Source: Candidatus Solincola quzhuomuensis
GTDB lineage: Bacteria > Actinomycetota > Geothermincolia > Geothermincolales > RBG-13-55-18
Reading direction: 5' to 3'
NCBI GenBank assembly: GCA_015711855.1
Contig: JACVJF010000018.1
Span: 1-35,940, forward strand
DNA length: 35,940 nucleotides
Positions 25,411 through 33,558 of the stretch are shown here, in pieces; position 1 is the stretch's first letter, and each line of letters opens with the position of its first letter. A program made the position numbers and the translations under genes. The notes below the pieces were generated by a model. It ran no database searches. It saw only the letters and a program-made list of their open reading frames with translations, and had not been told where the DNA came from.

Positions 25411-26909
25411 CTCCCCCTCCTCGTCCACCGGAAGAGAAAGGCGAACATGGCCACCACCGCCAGCACCTCCAGTCTTCCTGCCCACATCTCGAAAATGTAC
25501 ACCACCTTGAGAAGCGTGGGCATGGCGAAGGAGGTCACGCCGGTGGTGAGCCCCACGTTGCCCGCCGCGGATACCGATTCGAAGGCGGAAGCGGTGAGCC
25601 CGTACCCATAGAAAAGACCCACCAAGGTACCCAAGAGATAAAGTCCCAGGTAGAGGAGGGTCACCAGGAAGGCGGTGGCGGTCAACTCCTGGGTCAGCAC
25701 GTAATCGCGGATATGGTGGAAGCGCTCCACCACCACCGCCGAAGCGGGGGAGAGAGCCCTTTTGGCCCTCAACTTCAGCTCCTTGCCCATAATCCCCACC
25801 CTTATGGCCTTGATGGCCCCCGATGTGGAGCAGGAACATCCTCCCAAGGCCATGGCTATGGTGAGGGCGAAGAGAGCCAGGTCTCCCCACCTCGCTCCCA
25901 TCTGCGGACCGTATACGGTCATGAACCCGGTACCGCTATGACCCGAGACCAGTTGGTAGGCCCCGCGGCGCAGGTCGGCGGCGAATCCCCCGAAGGTCCC
26001 GGCGAGGGTCAGGCCGGCCAGTACCATGGCCAGGGTGAGGAGCAAGGTGAAGGCCAATGTGCGGTTCTCGATGTTCTTGACCAGCTCGCGGGGCCTTCCC
26101 CTCCACACCTCGTACTGCACGGCGAAGTTGAGCATGCCCAAGACCATGAAAGCAATGGTGATGAGCTCCACGGGCAGGCTGTGATAATAGAGCACGCTCA
26201 TGGACTGGGGGGTGAAGCCCCCCGTGTCGAACCCGGCCATGAAAAGGCATGCGGCATGGAAGAAGGAGCGTACCGGGGTCATCCCCTCCAATATGAGGCA
26301 CAGGCCCAGAGATACGGTACCCGCTGCCAGGTAGGCCACGCTTACCCGCCATATGAACCGGGAACTCTCCACCACGTTAGGGAGTATGCTCTCCCGCCCC
26401 TCGCTCACATAGAGCTGGGCGGCGGCGCTGGAACCGGCCATGAAATAGGAGACCACCAGGACGACGATCCCTTGGCCACCCAGAAACATTATGAAATGAC
26501 GCCAGAAGTTCATCCCATAGGCCATGTGGTCCAGGTCATGGACCAGGGTTAGACCCGTGGTGGCCAGACCGGACATGGATTCGAAACAGGCGTCGAGGTA
26601 GGAAGCGTAATGACCGTTCAGGTAGAGGGGAAACGCCGAGAAGAGCATGGCTGCCAGCCAGGAAAGGGCCACGATGACCAGACCCTGGTTCCAGGTCACC
26701 CTCCCCCGGGGGCGCAGGAAAAAATAGAGGAGGTCCCCCGCGGCCACGGTCAGGCACAGGGATATGAAGAGATCCAGGGCGCTCGCCCATTCCCCGGCCA
26801 CCAGGGAGATGACCAGGGGCACGGCCATGCACAATCCCAGGGCGATGAGGACCAACCCCACGTTGTGGAGGATGTTCTCCAGGTCCTCGCGGTATGTGCT
26901 GATCTTCAC
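25407..26909 (-). CDS. TrkH/KtrB-type potassium transporter membrane subunit
   Basis: A 500-residue polytopic protein of the superfamily of K+ transporters, with four membrane-pore-membrane repeats. The pore loops carry the filter-like glycines: LATTGLTLV, AGFDTGGFTPQS, SGHSGTGFMTVYG and AAGNVGLTTGVT. It would take up K+ across the membrane in association with an NAD(P)/nucleotide-binding TrkA/KtrA subunit. No such subunit lies in the window. The start is GTG behind GGGGGAG. Downstream it is coupled to an exported protein, and upstream (about 80 bases) is an unrecognised gene on the same strand, so the three may form one unit. Confidence 0.92.
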   Translation of the reverse strand: MKISTYREDLENILHNVGLVLIALGLCMAVPLVISLVAGEWASALDLFISLCLTVAAGDLLYFFLRPRGRVTWNQGLVIVALSWLAAMLFSAFPLYLNGHYASYLDACFESMSGLATTGLTLVHDLDHMAYGMNFWRHFIMFLGGQGIVVLVVSYFMAGSSAAAQLYVSEGRESILPNVVESSRFIWRVSVAYLAAGTVSLGLCLILEGMTPVRSFFHAACLFMAGFDTGGFTPQSMSVLYYHSLPVELITIAFMVLGMLNFAVQYEVWRGRPRELVKNIENRTLAFTLLLTLAMVLAGLTLAGTFGGFAADLRRGAYQLVSGHSGTGFMTVYGPQMGARWGDLALFALTIAMALGGCSCSTSGAIKAIRVGIMGKELKLRAKRALSPASAVVVERFHHIRDYVLTQELTATAFLVTLLYLGLYLLGTLVGLFYGYGLTASAFESVSAAGNVGLTTGVTSFAMPTLLKVVYIFEMWAGRLEVLAVVAMFAFLFRWTRRGR

Positions 26910-26992
26910 GCCGGCTCCCCCTATTGGTTAGGCCGCAAGTCGGTCTAGAAGGTGCCGCACTTCCCGCTCGACTGTGCCGTCCGCTTTAAGGG

Positions 26993-27619
26993 TCAATCCG
27001 CCAGGAGGGAAAGGCGGCTGACCACGGCCCGCGAAACGGGCCGGAAATCGCCCATATCGTGGGAATACCGGCATTCGCAGAGCGGGCCGAGGTCTCGACC
27101 GGCCCAACTGCAGCGGGCATCGGTCACCGTGTATATCTTTTCCAGACGAAAACGTACGTGCCTTCCCAACTCGGTCACCCCCACGATCCTCTGGCCAGGA
27201 TCGGTACCCAGAAGAGGCGCCGCCAGGCGGGGCAGCAAGCGGCAGAAGATGCGGTTCGCGGCTACCGCTTCCGGGAGGTGAGGGGTCAGGCGGTTGGCCA
27301 GGCGCAGGACTTTATCCTCACCGTATGCGACCTCCAGGCGCAGGATTCCCCTCTCCCCGGTATCCACTTCCAGGATCCACTTGCCGTCCCGGCGGCGGGA
27401 GTTTATGGAGGTCACCACCCTCCGGTCAAATCGGTGGAGGGAGGAGACCAGTTCCCCTCCCTCCTTGCCGTCCACGTAGAGCGTACGATAATCCTCCGGC
27501 GTGAAGTGAAATACGGCGCGGTAAGGACCCGCCGGAGTCTCCTCCCAGTCCTCGACCAGGAAGACGTCATCAGGTCCGAACTGAAGGGTGGGGATGAACC
27601 AGCCCTTCTCCACGATCAT
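26993..27619 (-). CDS. Protein of unknown function
   Basis: A 208-residue soluble protein with no signal or membrane segment, and no family that I recognise. It looks beta-rich (GPYRAVFHFTPEDYRTLYVDG, KWILEVDTGERGILRLEVAYG) and has a helical segment in the middle (AVAANRIFCRLLPRLAAPLLG). Single Cys residues near the C-terminus (RCSWAG, LCECRYSHDMG) might bind metal. The overall pattern, an opening beta-sandwich and a later variable part, looks like a small-molecule or lipid-binding fold, but this is a guess. The ATG follows GGGAG at eight bases. It lies upstream of trkH on the same strand and beside tRNA-Pro. Confidence 0.7.
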   Translation of the reverse strand: MIVEKGWFIPTLQFGPDDVFLVEDWEETPAGPYRAVFHFTPEDYRTLYVDGKEGGELVSSLHRFDRRVVTSINSRRRDGKWILEVDTGERGILRLEVAYGEDKVLRLANRLTPHLPEAVAANRIFCRLLPRLAAPLLGTDPGQRIVGVTELGRHVRFRLEKIYTVTDARCSWAGRDLGPLCECRYSHDMGDFRPVSRAVVSRLSLLAD

Positions 27620-27696
27620 CTTTAGCTCTCCCTAATTATCTGCCCCGGCGGAGGGCGTCCCATACCGCAAAAGCAAGACCTCCCCGCGGTAAAATC

Positions 27697-27774
27697 TGGT
27701 CGGGGTGGGCGGATTTGAACCGCCGACCTCATGCTCCCAAAGCATGCGCGCTGACCAAGCTGCGCCACACCCCG
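27697..27774 (-). tRNA. tRNA-Pro (anticodon TGG)
   Basis: A cloverleaf with acceptor CGGGGTG/CACCCCG, discriminator A and encoded CCA. The anticodon stem is CATGC/GCATG with loop TTTGGGA; anticodon TGG reads CCA and other Pro codons. The T-stem GGCGG/CCGCC is perfect. Confidence 0.97.
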
Positions 27775-27847
27775 ACGGGTAGATTATAGCAGCGCTTAAA
27801 GGAACCGGATAAGAGCGTCTTTTTGGCCCCTTTCCGGCCATCGCCGA

Positions 27848-27858
27848 TGTGTTAAAAT
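27848..27858 (+). promoter_or_regulatory. Extended -10 promoter for tRNA-Gly
   Basis: TGTGTTAAAAT, an extended -10 box 29 bases before the tRNA. It differs by one base from the elements before mreB and murI. Confidence 0.5.
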
Positions 27859-27887
27859 TATCTCGCCGGGGAGATCCCGGAAGGCGA

Positions 27888-27963
27888 GCGGGAGTAGCTC
27901 AGTTGGAAGAGCGAGAGCCTTCCAAGCTCTAGGTCGCGGGTTCGAGGCCCGTCTCCCGCTCCA
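27888..27963 (+). tRNA. tRNA-Gly (anticodon TCC)
   Basis: A 76-base cloverleaf with acceptor GCGGGAG/CTCCCGC, discriminator T and encoded CCA. The anticodon stem is AGAGC/GCTCT with loop CTTCCAA; TCC reads GGA/GGG. About 265 bases follow to the end of rdgB without a gene; they hold only GC-rich hairpins (for example CCTCCCG/CGGGAGG) with no T-run. Confidence 0.97.
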
Positions 27964-28229
27964 TTTTATCCTCAAACCTCAGCCTATGCCCATCTCTCGC
28001 CTTCCGTGCCCGGTCCCGCTAAACGGACCGCCGCCCACGGTCCTTCCGGGACCCATCCTTCTCCGCCGCCCGCGCTTCCCTCCCCCCGACCGCACGTCTT
28101 TTCGGCCCTCCCGGACATCTCGGGAGGCGAGGACGGTCGGCGCATCCGCACGGGGCTCTGGGCCGTTTTAGATCGGGAGATGGCCGGGAAAAGCGAAAAG
28201 CGCCCCGAAAACGATTGAAGAACCTGGGC

Positions 28230-28856
28230 CTAGCCAGGACCGCCGTAAAGCCATTCCGGCTCCCCTTTCTCCAGCAGCGCGCGGAGACGCCGCAGAGCTT
28301 TACCCCGGTGGCTGAGGGCGTTCTTCTCCTCCAGGGATAGCTCGGCCATGGTACGCACCTCACCGTTCGGCACGAAGACCGGGTCGTAGCCGAAACCTCC
28401 CTCTCCCCGCGGTTCCTCGGCTATCCTTCCCTCGCAGGTCTCGCGCACCAGGAGACGCTCTCCTCGGGGGCCGGCCAAGACCAGCACGCAGACGAAGCGG
28501 GCCCCTCTCCCCTCCCGAGGAACCCCCTCCAGCTCCCGCAGCAGGCGGGCAACGTTGCCCGCGTCGTCGCCGTGTTTTCCGGCGTAATGGGCGCTGACGA
28601 CGCCCGGCGCTCCCCCCAGGGCCTCCACCTCCAACCCGGAATCGTCCGCTAGAGCCGGCAGATCCGCCCAGCGGGCCAGGGACTCCGCCTTATGCCGGGC
28701 GTTCTCCTCGAAGGTATCTCCCACCTCCTCCACCGGAGGCCAGTCCGGAAAATCCTTCCAGGTGAAGACCTGCACGGGAAGATCCTCGAGCAGATGAGTT
28801 ATCTCCTCTATCTTGCCGGGGTTGCGCGTGGCCAGGACCAGCCGGGCTTTCCTCAA
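28230..28856 (-). CDS. rdgB: XTP/dITP diphosphatase (RdgB/HAM1)
   Basis: A 208-residue nucleotide-pool sanitiser that hydrolyses dITP, XTP and similar non-canonical purine nucleotides to monophosphates. Family motifs are clear: LATRNPGKIEEI at the N-terminus, DDSGLEVEALGGAPGVVSAHYAG in the middle, and GEGGFGYDPVFVP near residue 155, all metal- and base-binding. The start is TTG, two bases after the stop of rph, so translation is coupled. There is no ATG alternative that keeps the N-terminal motif. Last gene of the murI-MBL-rph-rdgB unit. Confidence 0.95.
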   Translation of the reverse strand: MRKARLVLATRNPGKIEEITHLLEDLPVQVFTWKDFPDWPPVEEVGDTFEENARHKAESLARWADLPALADDSGLEVEALGGAPGVVSAHYAGKHGDDAGNVARLLRELEGVPREGRGARFVCVLVLAGPRGERLLVRETCEGRIAEEPRGEGGFGYDPVFVPNGEVRTMAELSLEEKNALSHRGKALRRLRALLEKGEPEWLYGGPG

Positions 28857-28858
28857 TC

Positions 28859-29599
28859 CTACAACACCGCCTCTCCGCTGTCGGAGAGCAGGACCATGCG
28901 CTGTAGGCGGATTACGTTTTCGACTCCTTGCCGGGCCAGTTCCAGAAGCTCCTCGAGCTCCTCGAGAGAAAAGGGCCTTCTCTCTGCCGTGCCCTGCACC
29001 TCCACCAGCCGCCCATCTCCGGTCATGACCACGTTCATGTCCACCTCGGCCGCGGTATCCTCCTCGAAATCGAGGTCCAGCATGGGCACTCCGTCAACGA
29101 TTCCCACGCTGACCGCGGCCACAGCGTCGGTAAGGGGAACCTCCTGGAGTTTACCCTCGTCGACCATGCGGCGGAAGGCCTCGTAGAGAGCCACGTAGGC
29201 TCCATTGATGGCCGCCGTGCGCGTCCCGCCGTCGGCTTGGATCACGTCGCAATCCACCCATAAGGTGTACTCGTTTAGGGCCTCCATGTCCGTGACCGCC
29301 CGCAGCGACCTGCCGATCAGCCGCTGTATCTCCAGCGTCCTTCCCCCTTGTCTACCCGCCACCGACTCGCGGCTCATCCTCTCCCGAGTGGAGCGGGGGA
29401 GCATACCGTACTCGGCCGTAACCCACCCTCGCCCGGAACCCCGCAAGAACTGGGGTACCTTATACTCTAGGGTGGCCGTGCACACTACCCTAGTCCGCCC
29501 CAGCTCCACCAGGCAGGAACCCTCGGCGTGTTCCATGTAACCACGCACCAGGCGCAGGGGGCGCATCTGATCCGGCCTTCTGCCGTCCCTCCTAAGCAA
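28859..29599 (-). CDS. rph: Ribonuclease PH
   Basis: A 246-residue phosphorolytic 3'-5' exoribonuclease that trims tRNA and rRNA 3' ends. The conserved opening [13 protein letters not shown] is followed by [56 protein letters not shown] and [14 protein letters not shown] (split by shorter variable parts). The TTG at 29599 is chosen because it gives the family N-terminus and GGGAGG lies eight bases upstream. A GTG three codons earlier overlaps that site, and the frame further up is antisense-like extension only. It overlaps the end of the MBL gene by eight bases. Confidence 0.95.
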   Translation of the reverse strand: MLRRDGRRPDQMRPLRLVRGYMEHAEGSCLVELGRTRVVCTATLEYKVPQFLRGSGRGWVTAEYGMLPRSTRERMSRESVAGRQGGRTLEIQRLIGRSLRAVTDMEALNEYTLWVDCDVIQADGGTRTAAINGAYVALYEAFRRMVDEGKLQEVPLTDAVAAVSVGIVDGVPMLDLDFEEDTAAEVDMNVVMTGDGRLVEVQGTAERRPFSLEELEELLELARQGVENVIRLQRMVLLSDSGEAVL

Positions 29600-30359
29600 C
29601 GTCCGCACCTCCCAGCCGGAGGACCATACCCTCCCGGGCAACCTCCACTTCTCCATGATAGACCTCTCTCGCCTCGGCCAGTATCTCCACGGGTTCGAAG
29701 GTGGGCCATATGTGGGTGAGAAGTAGGCGACGGGCTCCGGCGGCTTCCGCCGCCTCTCCCGCCTGGTGGGAGGTCATGTGTCCGTGGGAAGCCTCTTCCT
29801 GGTAAGAGGCGGGTAGGGTGGCCTCGCAGATGAAGAGGTCCACCCCCCGAGCCGCTTCCACCAGGTGCGGCGTGGGGCCGGTGTCAGAGGAATAAGCCAG
29901 GCTCCATCCCTTTCCTTCCACGCGCACGGCATATCCCTCCACGGGATGGGAGGTGGGAAAAGCGCTCACATACACGTCGCCTATCTGGTAAATATTACCA
30001 GAACACAATGCTTCTTCTCGGAAGACCCGAGGGAGGTGTGCCCTGGCGTCCTCTCCCAGGATGCGTCCCACGAGGGAAAGCCCCCCCTCGGGGAGGAGGA
30101 GCCTCAGTCCCCAGGGCTTCCCGGGGTGGAAGCGCAGCGCGTAGTAGAGGGGATAGAGATCGGCGAAGTGGTCTATGTGCATGTGGGTGATGAGCACGGC
30201 GCTCAATTCGGTGAACTCCACCGCCATCCGCAAACGGGATAGGCATCCGTTACCTAGGTCGATTACCAGGTTTGTCTCTCCCTCTTGGACCAAATAACCG
30301 TTGCATGCCCCGCCCGGGCGGGGATAGGTGCCGGAAGCCCCCAGGACGGTGAGCATCAT
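29592..30359 (-). CDS. MBL-fold phosphodiesterase, Rv1339-like
   Basis: A 255-residue metallo-beta-lactamase-fold hydrolase. The metal site THMHIDH is at 58-64, with further ligands in [16 protein letters not shown] and LLLTHIWPT, the arrangement of the RNase Z/cyclic phosphodiesterase branch. Between murI and rph, the Mycobacterium neighbour is Rv1339, described as an atypical cyclic-AMP phosphodiesterase. The opening ([22 protein letters not shown]) resembles what I remember of it. A cAMP role is inferred from that and not visible in the sequence. The ATG at 30359 overlaps the murI stop (ATGA), and GGGAGGG is upstream; the next codon is also ATG. Confidence 0.85.
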   Translation of the reverse strand: MMLTVLGASGTYPRPGGACNGYLVQEGETNLVIDLGNGCLSRLRMAVEFTELSAVLITHMHIDHFADLYPLYYALRFHPGKPWGLRLLLPEGGLSLVGRILGEDARAHLPRVFREEALCSGNIYQIGDVYVSAFPTSHPVEGYAVRVEGKGWSLAYSSDTGPTPHLVEAARGVDLFICEATLPASYQEEASHGHMTSHQAGEAAEAAGARRLLLTHIWPTFEPVEILAEAREVYHGEVEVAREGMVLRLGGADVA

Positions 30360-31174
30360 TTTCCCTCCCTCCCCAGCGGGAGCTCCACCCTCTCCACCCT
30401 CTCCACTTCCGGTCCCAAAAAGATCCGTCCCAGCGAGACCGCCTGCTCCACGTCCCCAGAGCACATGAAGCGGTATACGGGTGGTGAAGAGGACTCGCGC
30501 AAATAGCCCCGCCGGGCCAGGTTCTCCTCCACCTCCCTGGCCACCTCCTCATCGGAGCTGATCAACCGGACGTTCCTACCCATGACCTCGGATATGACCG
30601 GCCGCAACAGCGGGTAATGCGTGCATCCCAACACCAGGGTATCCACGCCGCGCCTTATCAGGGGGGTCAGGTAGCGGCGCACCTCGGCCTCCACCCTCGG
30701 CCCGCTAACCTCGCCCCGCTCCACAAAATCCACCAGGGTGGGGCAGGCCCGGGAATGGACGCGGGCCCCCGCATCCAGGGCGTGTATGGCCTTCTGATAT
30801 GCCCGACTGCGGACGGTGGCCATCGTGCCGATGACCCCGATCTGTCGGTTGCGGGTGGCCTGCACGGCGCCCCTAGCTCCCGGCTCCACCACTCCCAAAA
30901 CGGGGATACTGCACTGCTTCTGGATATCCAGAAGCCCCGCCGAGGTGGCCGAATTGCAGGCCACCACGATTATCTTCACCCCCAGGGATTCCAGAAAGGT
31001 GGCGATTTCCAGGGCGAAGCGCCTTATCTCTGGTATCTCCCGAGGGCCGTACGGGCCGCGTGCGTTGTCCCCGAAATAGACGATGGACTCCGCGGGCAGA
31101 CGGCGCATGACCGCCCTCATGACGGTCAGCCCTCCCACCCCGGAGTCGAACATGCCTATGGGCGCCTCGTTCAA
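30356..31174 (-). CDS. murI: Glutamate racemase
   Basis: A 272-residue cofactor-independent racemase that makes D-glutamate for peptidoglycan. The two catalytic cysteines are Cys73 in VACNSAT and Cys184 in GCTHYP. The opening IGMFDSGVGGLTV and YFGDNARGPYG are typical. The start is TTG, preceded only by a weak GGGGG. A later ATG would cut the conserved opening. First gene of the unit murI-MBL-rph-rdgB. An extended -10 box lies about 65 bases upstream. Confidence 0.96.
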   Translation of the reverse strand: MNEAPIGMFDSGVGGLTVMRAVMRRLPAESIVYFGDNARGPYGPREIPEIRRFALEIATFLESLGVKIIVVACNSATSAGLLDIQKQCSIPVLGVVEPGARGAVQATRNRQIGVIGTMATVRSRAYQKAIHALDAGARVHSRACPTLVDFVERGEVSGPRVEAEVRRYLTPLIRRGVDTLVLGCTHYPLLRPVISEVMGRNVRLISSDEEVAREVEENLARRGYLRESSSPPVYRFMCSGDVEQAVSLGRIFLGPEVERVERVELPLGREGK

Positions 31175-31207
31175 GATCTACCCCCGGACCACCACGATAC
31201 GTTCGGT

Positions 31208-31249
31208 TTTGCGAGCGGGATCCCGCAAATTTCCCTAAATTTTAGCACA
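31208..31249 (-). promoter_or_regulatory. murI promoter and leader hairpin
   Basis: Minus strand: TGTGCTAAAAT (31239-31249), an extended -10 with no -35. About ten bases downstream comes a stem (TTTGCG/CGCAAA, with the palindrome GCGGGATCCCGC inside, 31208-31229) near the 5' end of the predicted message. It may stabilise the message or act as a regulatory site. The rest of the 307-base divergent gap to the next plus-strand gene shows no gene. Confidence 0.45.
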
Positions 31250-31481
31250 TATTTCCCACCCTCCCTCCCGCCTCGACGCCTTACGGCGGCGTCCCGTCTT
31301 CCGCGATCCCCGACCGGCGTGCGGACCCGTCCTCCTGCACTCACTTACGAGAGGGCGGGCTTTACCTCTCCGGACGGACAACTGACGTCGCCCCGATCCG
31401 GATCTCCCAAAGATGCACGAAAACGGGAAAGAATGTATGATTCGAGGTAGGGAATGGTTTGCGTGTACCTCGGGGGGAGCC

Positions 31482-31895
31482 ATGAGATGGAGAGAATACC
31501 TCCAGCGTAGGGTGGAAAAGCTGATCCCGGTTCTCCTCTGCACCAGCTACGGCCAGCCGGAAGTCGACCTAGAACAGGTTTCCGCCTTCAGCCGGGAGTT
31601 CCTTTCCTCGGGCACCCCCGCCTTTCGCCTCCTCTACTTCACCCTGATCCTGGTCCTGGAGGGACTGTGCATGTTGAGACTCCGGCGTCCCCTCCAGTCC
31701 CTCGCCCTCGAGCAAGCCCGGGACTTCCTGGAATCCATCTACTCCAGCCGCACGAGCTTGCTGAAGGCCGTTCCCCTCCTCTTGAGCGCACCGTTCTACC
31801 TGGCCCATTACGGCAGGGAGGACGTGCAGGAGGCTCTGGGCTTCCCGGTGAGCGCCCTCCAAGAGGAGGCCGCGAAGAGGGAGGTGACTCGATGA
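31482..31895 (+). CDS. Small helical protein, probable partner of the GMC oxidoreductase
   Basis: A 137-residue mainly helical protein that I do not recognise as a family. The start ATG at 31482 is preferred because GGGGGGAG precedes it; in-frame ATGs at 31413 and 31437 have weak sites. Features: a basic N-terminus (MRWREYLQRRVEKLI), a hydrophobic helix (PAFRLLYFTLILVLEGLCML, about 45-65), and further helices up to the end. Its stop overlaps the start of the GMC gene (ATGA), so they are made together. Many GMC dehydrogenases have a small helical subunit or N-terminal helical domain (as in gluconate 2-dehydrogenase subunit 3 or long-chain alcohol oxidase). This may be such a subunit, by context. 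Confidence 0.65.
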   Translation: MRWREYLQRRVEKLIPVLLCTSYGQPEVDLEQVSAFSREFLSSGTPAFRLLYFTLILVLEGLCMLRLRRPLQSLALEQARDFLESIYSSRTSLLKAVPLLLSAPFYLAHYGREDVQEALGFPVSALQEEAAKREVTR

Positions 31896-33505
31896 TCATT
31901 CGCCCCTCGGACATCTCCGGGGACGTGAGGCGCGAGGCCGACGTGGTGGTCATCGGCTCCGGAGCGGGTGGAGCGCCAGTGGCCAAGGAGCTGGCCGAGG
32001 CGGGCTACCGGGTGGTGGTCATCGAGGAGGGAGAATATTTTAAGCGTCAAGACTTCGATTTCCACGCCTCCCGCGCCTTGACGCGCTTTTATCGTGACGC
32101 CGGGCAGTCGGTGACCTTGGGGCTACCCTTCGTCCTCCTCCTCCAGGGGATGACCGTGGGGGGGACGACCACCGTCAACTCCGGGACCTGCCTGCGCCTA
32201 CCCCGCCATGTCTTAAAACGCTGGCATCTGGAATACGGCCTTCGGGACATCACCGAGGAGGAGCTCAATCTGCTCTACGCCGCGCTGGAGGAATACCTCT
32301 TCGTGAAGAGGGCCGACCCGGAGGTGGCGGGGAAGAACGCTCTCCTCTTCCTGGAGGGGGCCAGGAAACTGGGCTATTCCGCCGGATTTATACCCCGCAA
32401 CGCCAAGGACTGCGAGGGGTACGGAATGTGCCCCTACGGATGCCCCTCAGGAGCCAAACAGAGCGCCAACGTCTCCTGGATACCCGACGCCCTCAAAGCG
32501 GGGGCCGACTTGTACACGCGCTGCCGGGCCGAGCGCATAATGGTGCGCTCCGGGCGGGTGGTGGGGGTGAGAGGCCGTTTCTACCGCCCCGGGGAGAGGG
32601 CCAAGGGCCACCGCCTGGAGGTGGAAGCGCGGGTGGTGGTCCTGGCCGGGGGAGCTCTACAGACCCCTTCCCTGCTCATGCACAACCGCATCGCTCTGGG
32701 CTCGGGACAGGTAGGCAGGAACCTCTCCATCCACCCTTGTGGGGGGACCATAGCTCTCCTGGAAGAGGAAACGGGCAATCCCCGAGGCATCCCGCAGAGC
32801 ACCTACGTGGACGAGTTTGCCCCCGACGGGATCATGCTGGAGGGCGTCACCCTGCCCCCGCCCGTCATGGCCTCTACCCTGCCCTGGGGAGGGAGGAGGC
32901 ACGCCGAGGCCATGCGCCTTTACCCTTACTGCGGCACCTTCGGCTCCATGATCAGCGAGCACGACTCGGTGGGGAGGGTGGTCGCCGGTCCTTCGGCGCG
33001 CCAACCCCTCGTCTTCTACCGTTTCGGGTCCGGGGACCTGGAACGCCTGAAGCGTTCCTTCCTCCTCATGGCCGAGATCTGGTTCGCCGCCGGCGCCAGG
33101 CGGGTGTTCACCCCCATTGAGGGGTTCCGGGAGATCAATTCCCCCCGCGACCTGGAACGACTGTCCTTCCACCGCCTGAAACGGGGGGAGATATACGGAC
33201 TGAGCGCTTACCACCCCATGGGAACCTGCCGCATGGGAAGCGACCCGGAATGGTCGGTGGTGAAGAGCACGGGAGAAACGTGGGAAGTGGAAAATCTTTA
33301 CATCTGCGACGCCAGCGTGCTTCCCACCTCCCTGGGGGTCAACCCCCAACTGACCATCATGGCTTTAGCCCTGCGGACGGCCGGCTTCATAGACGAACGC
33401 CTACAGTCTTCGACGTCCGCGGGAAAGGCCGGCAGACGTCCGGCGGAGAAGGGACTGGGGGTAAGTTCTAAAAAGGCTCCGTTTTTCCGGGATCGGAGGG
33501 GATAA
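31892..33505 (+). CDS. GMC-family FAD-dependent oxidoreductase
   Basis: A 537-residue flavoprotein of the glucose-methanol-choline type. The N-terminal FAD-binding Rossmann motif GSGAGG lies at 22-27 in DVVVIGSGAGGAPVAKEL. A GGTTTVNSGTC segment (about 90-100) is typical of the long-chain-alcohol-oxidase branch. Cys174, Cys180 and Cys184 form a CxxxxxCxxxC pattern (CEGYGMCPYGC), followed by GAKQS, also found in that branch. The C-terminal catalytic block is HPMGTCRMG near residue 440, then YICDASVLPTSLGVNPQLTI. Likely substrate is a hydrophobic alcohol or sterol-like compound, but this is inference. The small helical protein upstream is translationally coupled. Confidence 0.9.
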   Translation: MIIRPSDISGDVRREADVVVIGSGAGGAPVAKELAEAGYRVVVIEEGEYFKRQDFDFHASRALTRFYRDAGQSVTLGLPFVLLLQGMTVGGTTTVNSGTCLRLPRHVLKRWHLEYGLRDITEEELNLLYAALEEYLFVKRADPEVAGKNALLFLEGARKLGYSAGFIPRNAKDCEGYGMCPYGCPSGAKQSANVSWIPDALKAGADLYTRCRAERIMVRSGRVVGVRGRFYRPGERAKGHRLEVEARVVVLAGGALQTPSLLMHNRIALGSGQVGRNLSIHPCGGTIALLEEETGNPRGIPQSTYVDEFAPDGIMLEGVTLPPPVMASTLPWGGRRHAEAMRLYPYCGTFGSMISEHDSVGRVVAGPSARQPLVFYRFGSGDLERLKRSFLLMAEIWFAAGARRVFTPIEGFREINSPRDLERLSFHRLKRGEIYGLSAYHPMGTCRMGSDPEWSVVKSTGETWEVENLYICDASVLPTSLGVNPQLTIMALALRTAGFIDERLQSSTSAGKAGRRPAEKGLGVSSKKAPFFRDRRG

Positions 33506-33558
33506 ATCTACCGCAGCAGCCGCAGCGGGGTAGACCGTCCATCCCGCCGGCGAGGCCC

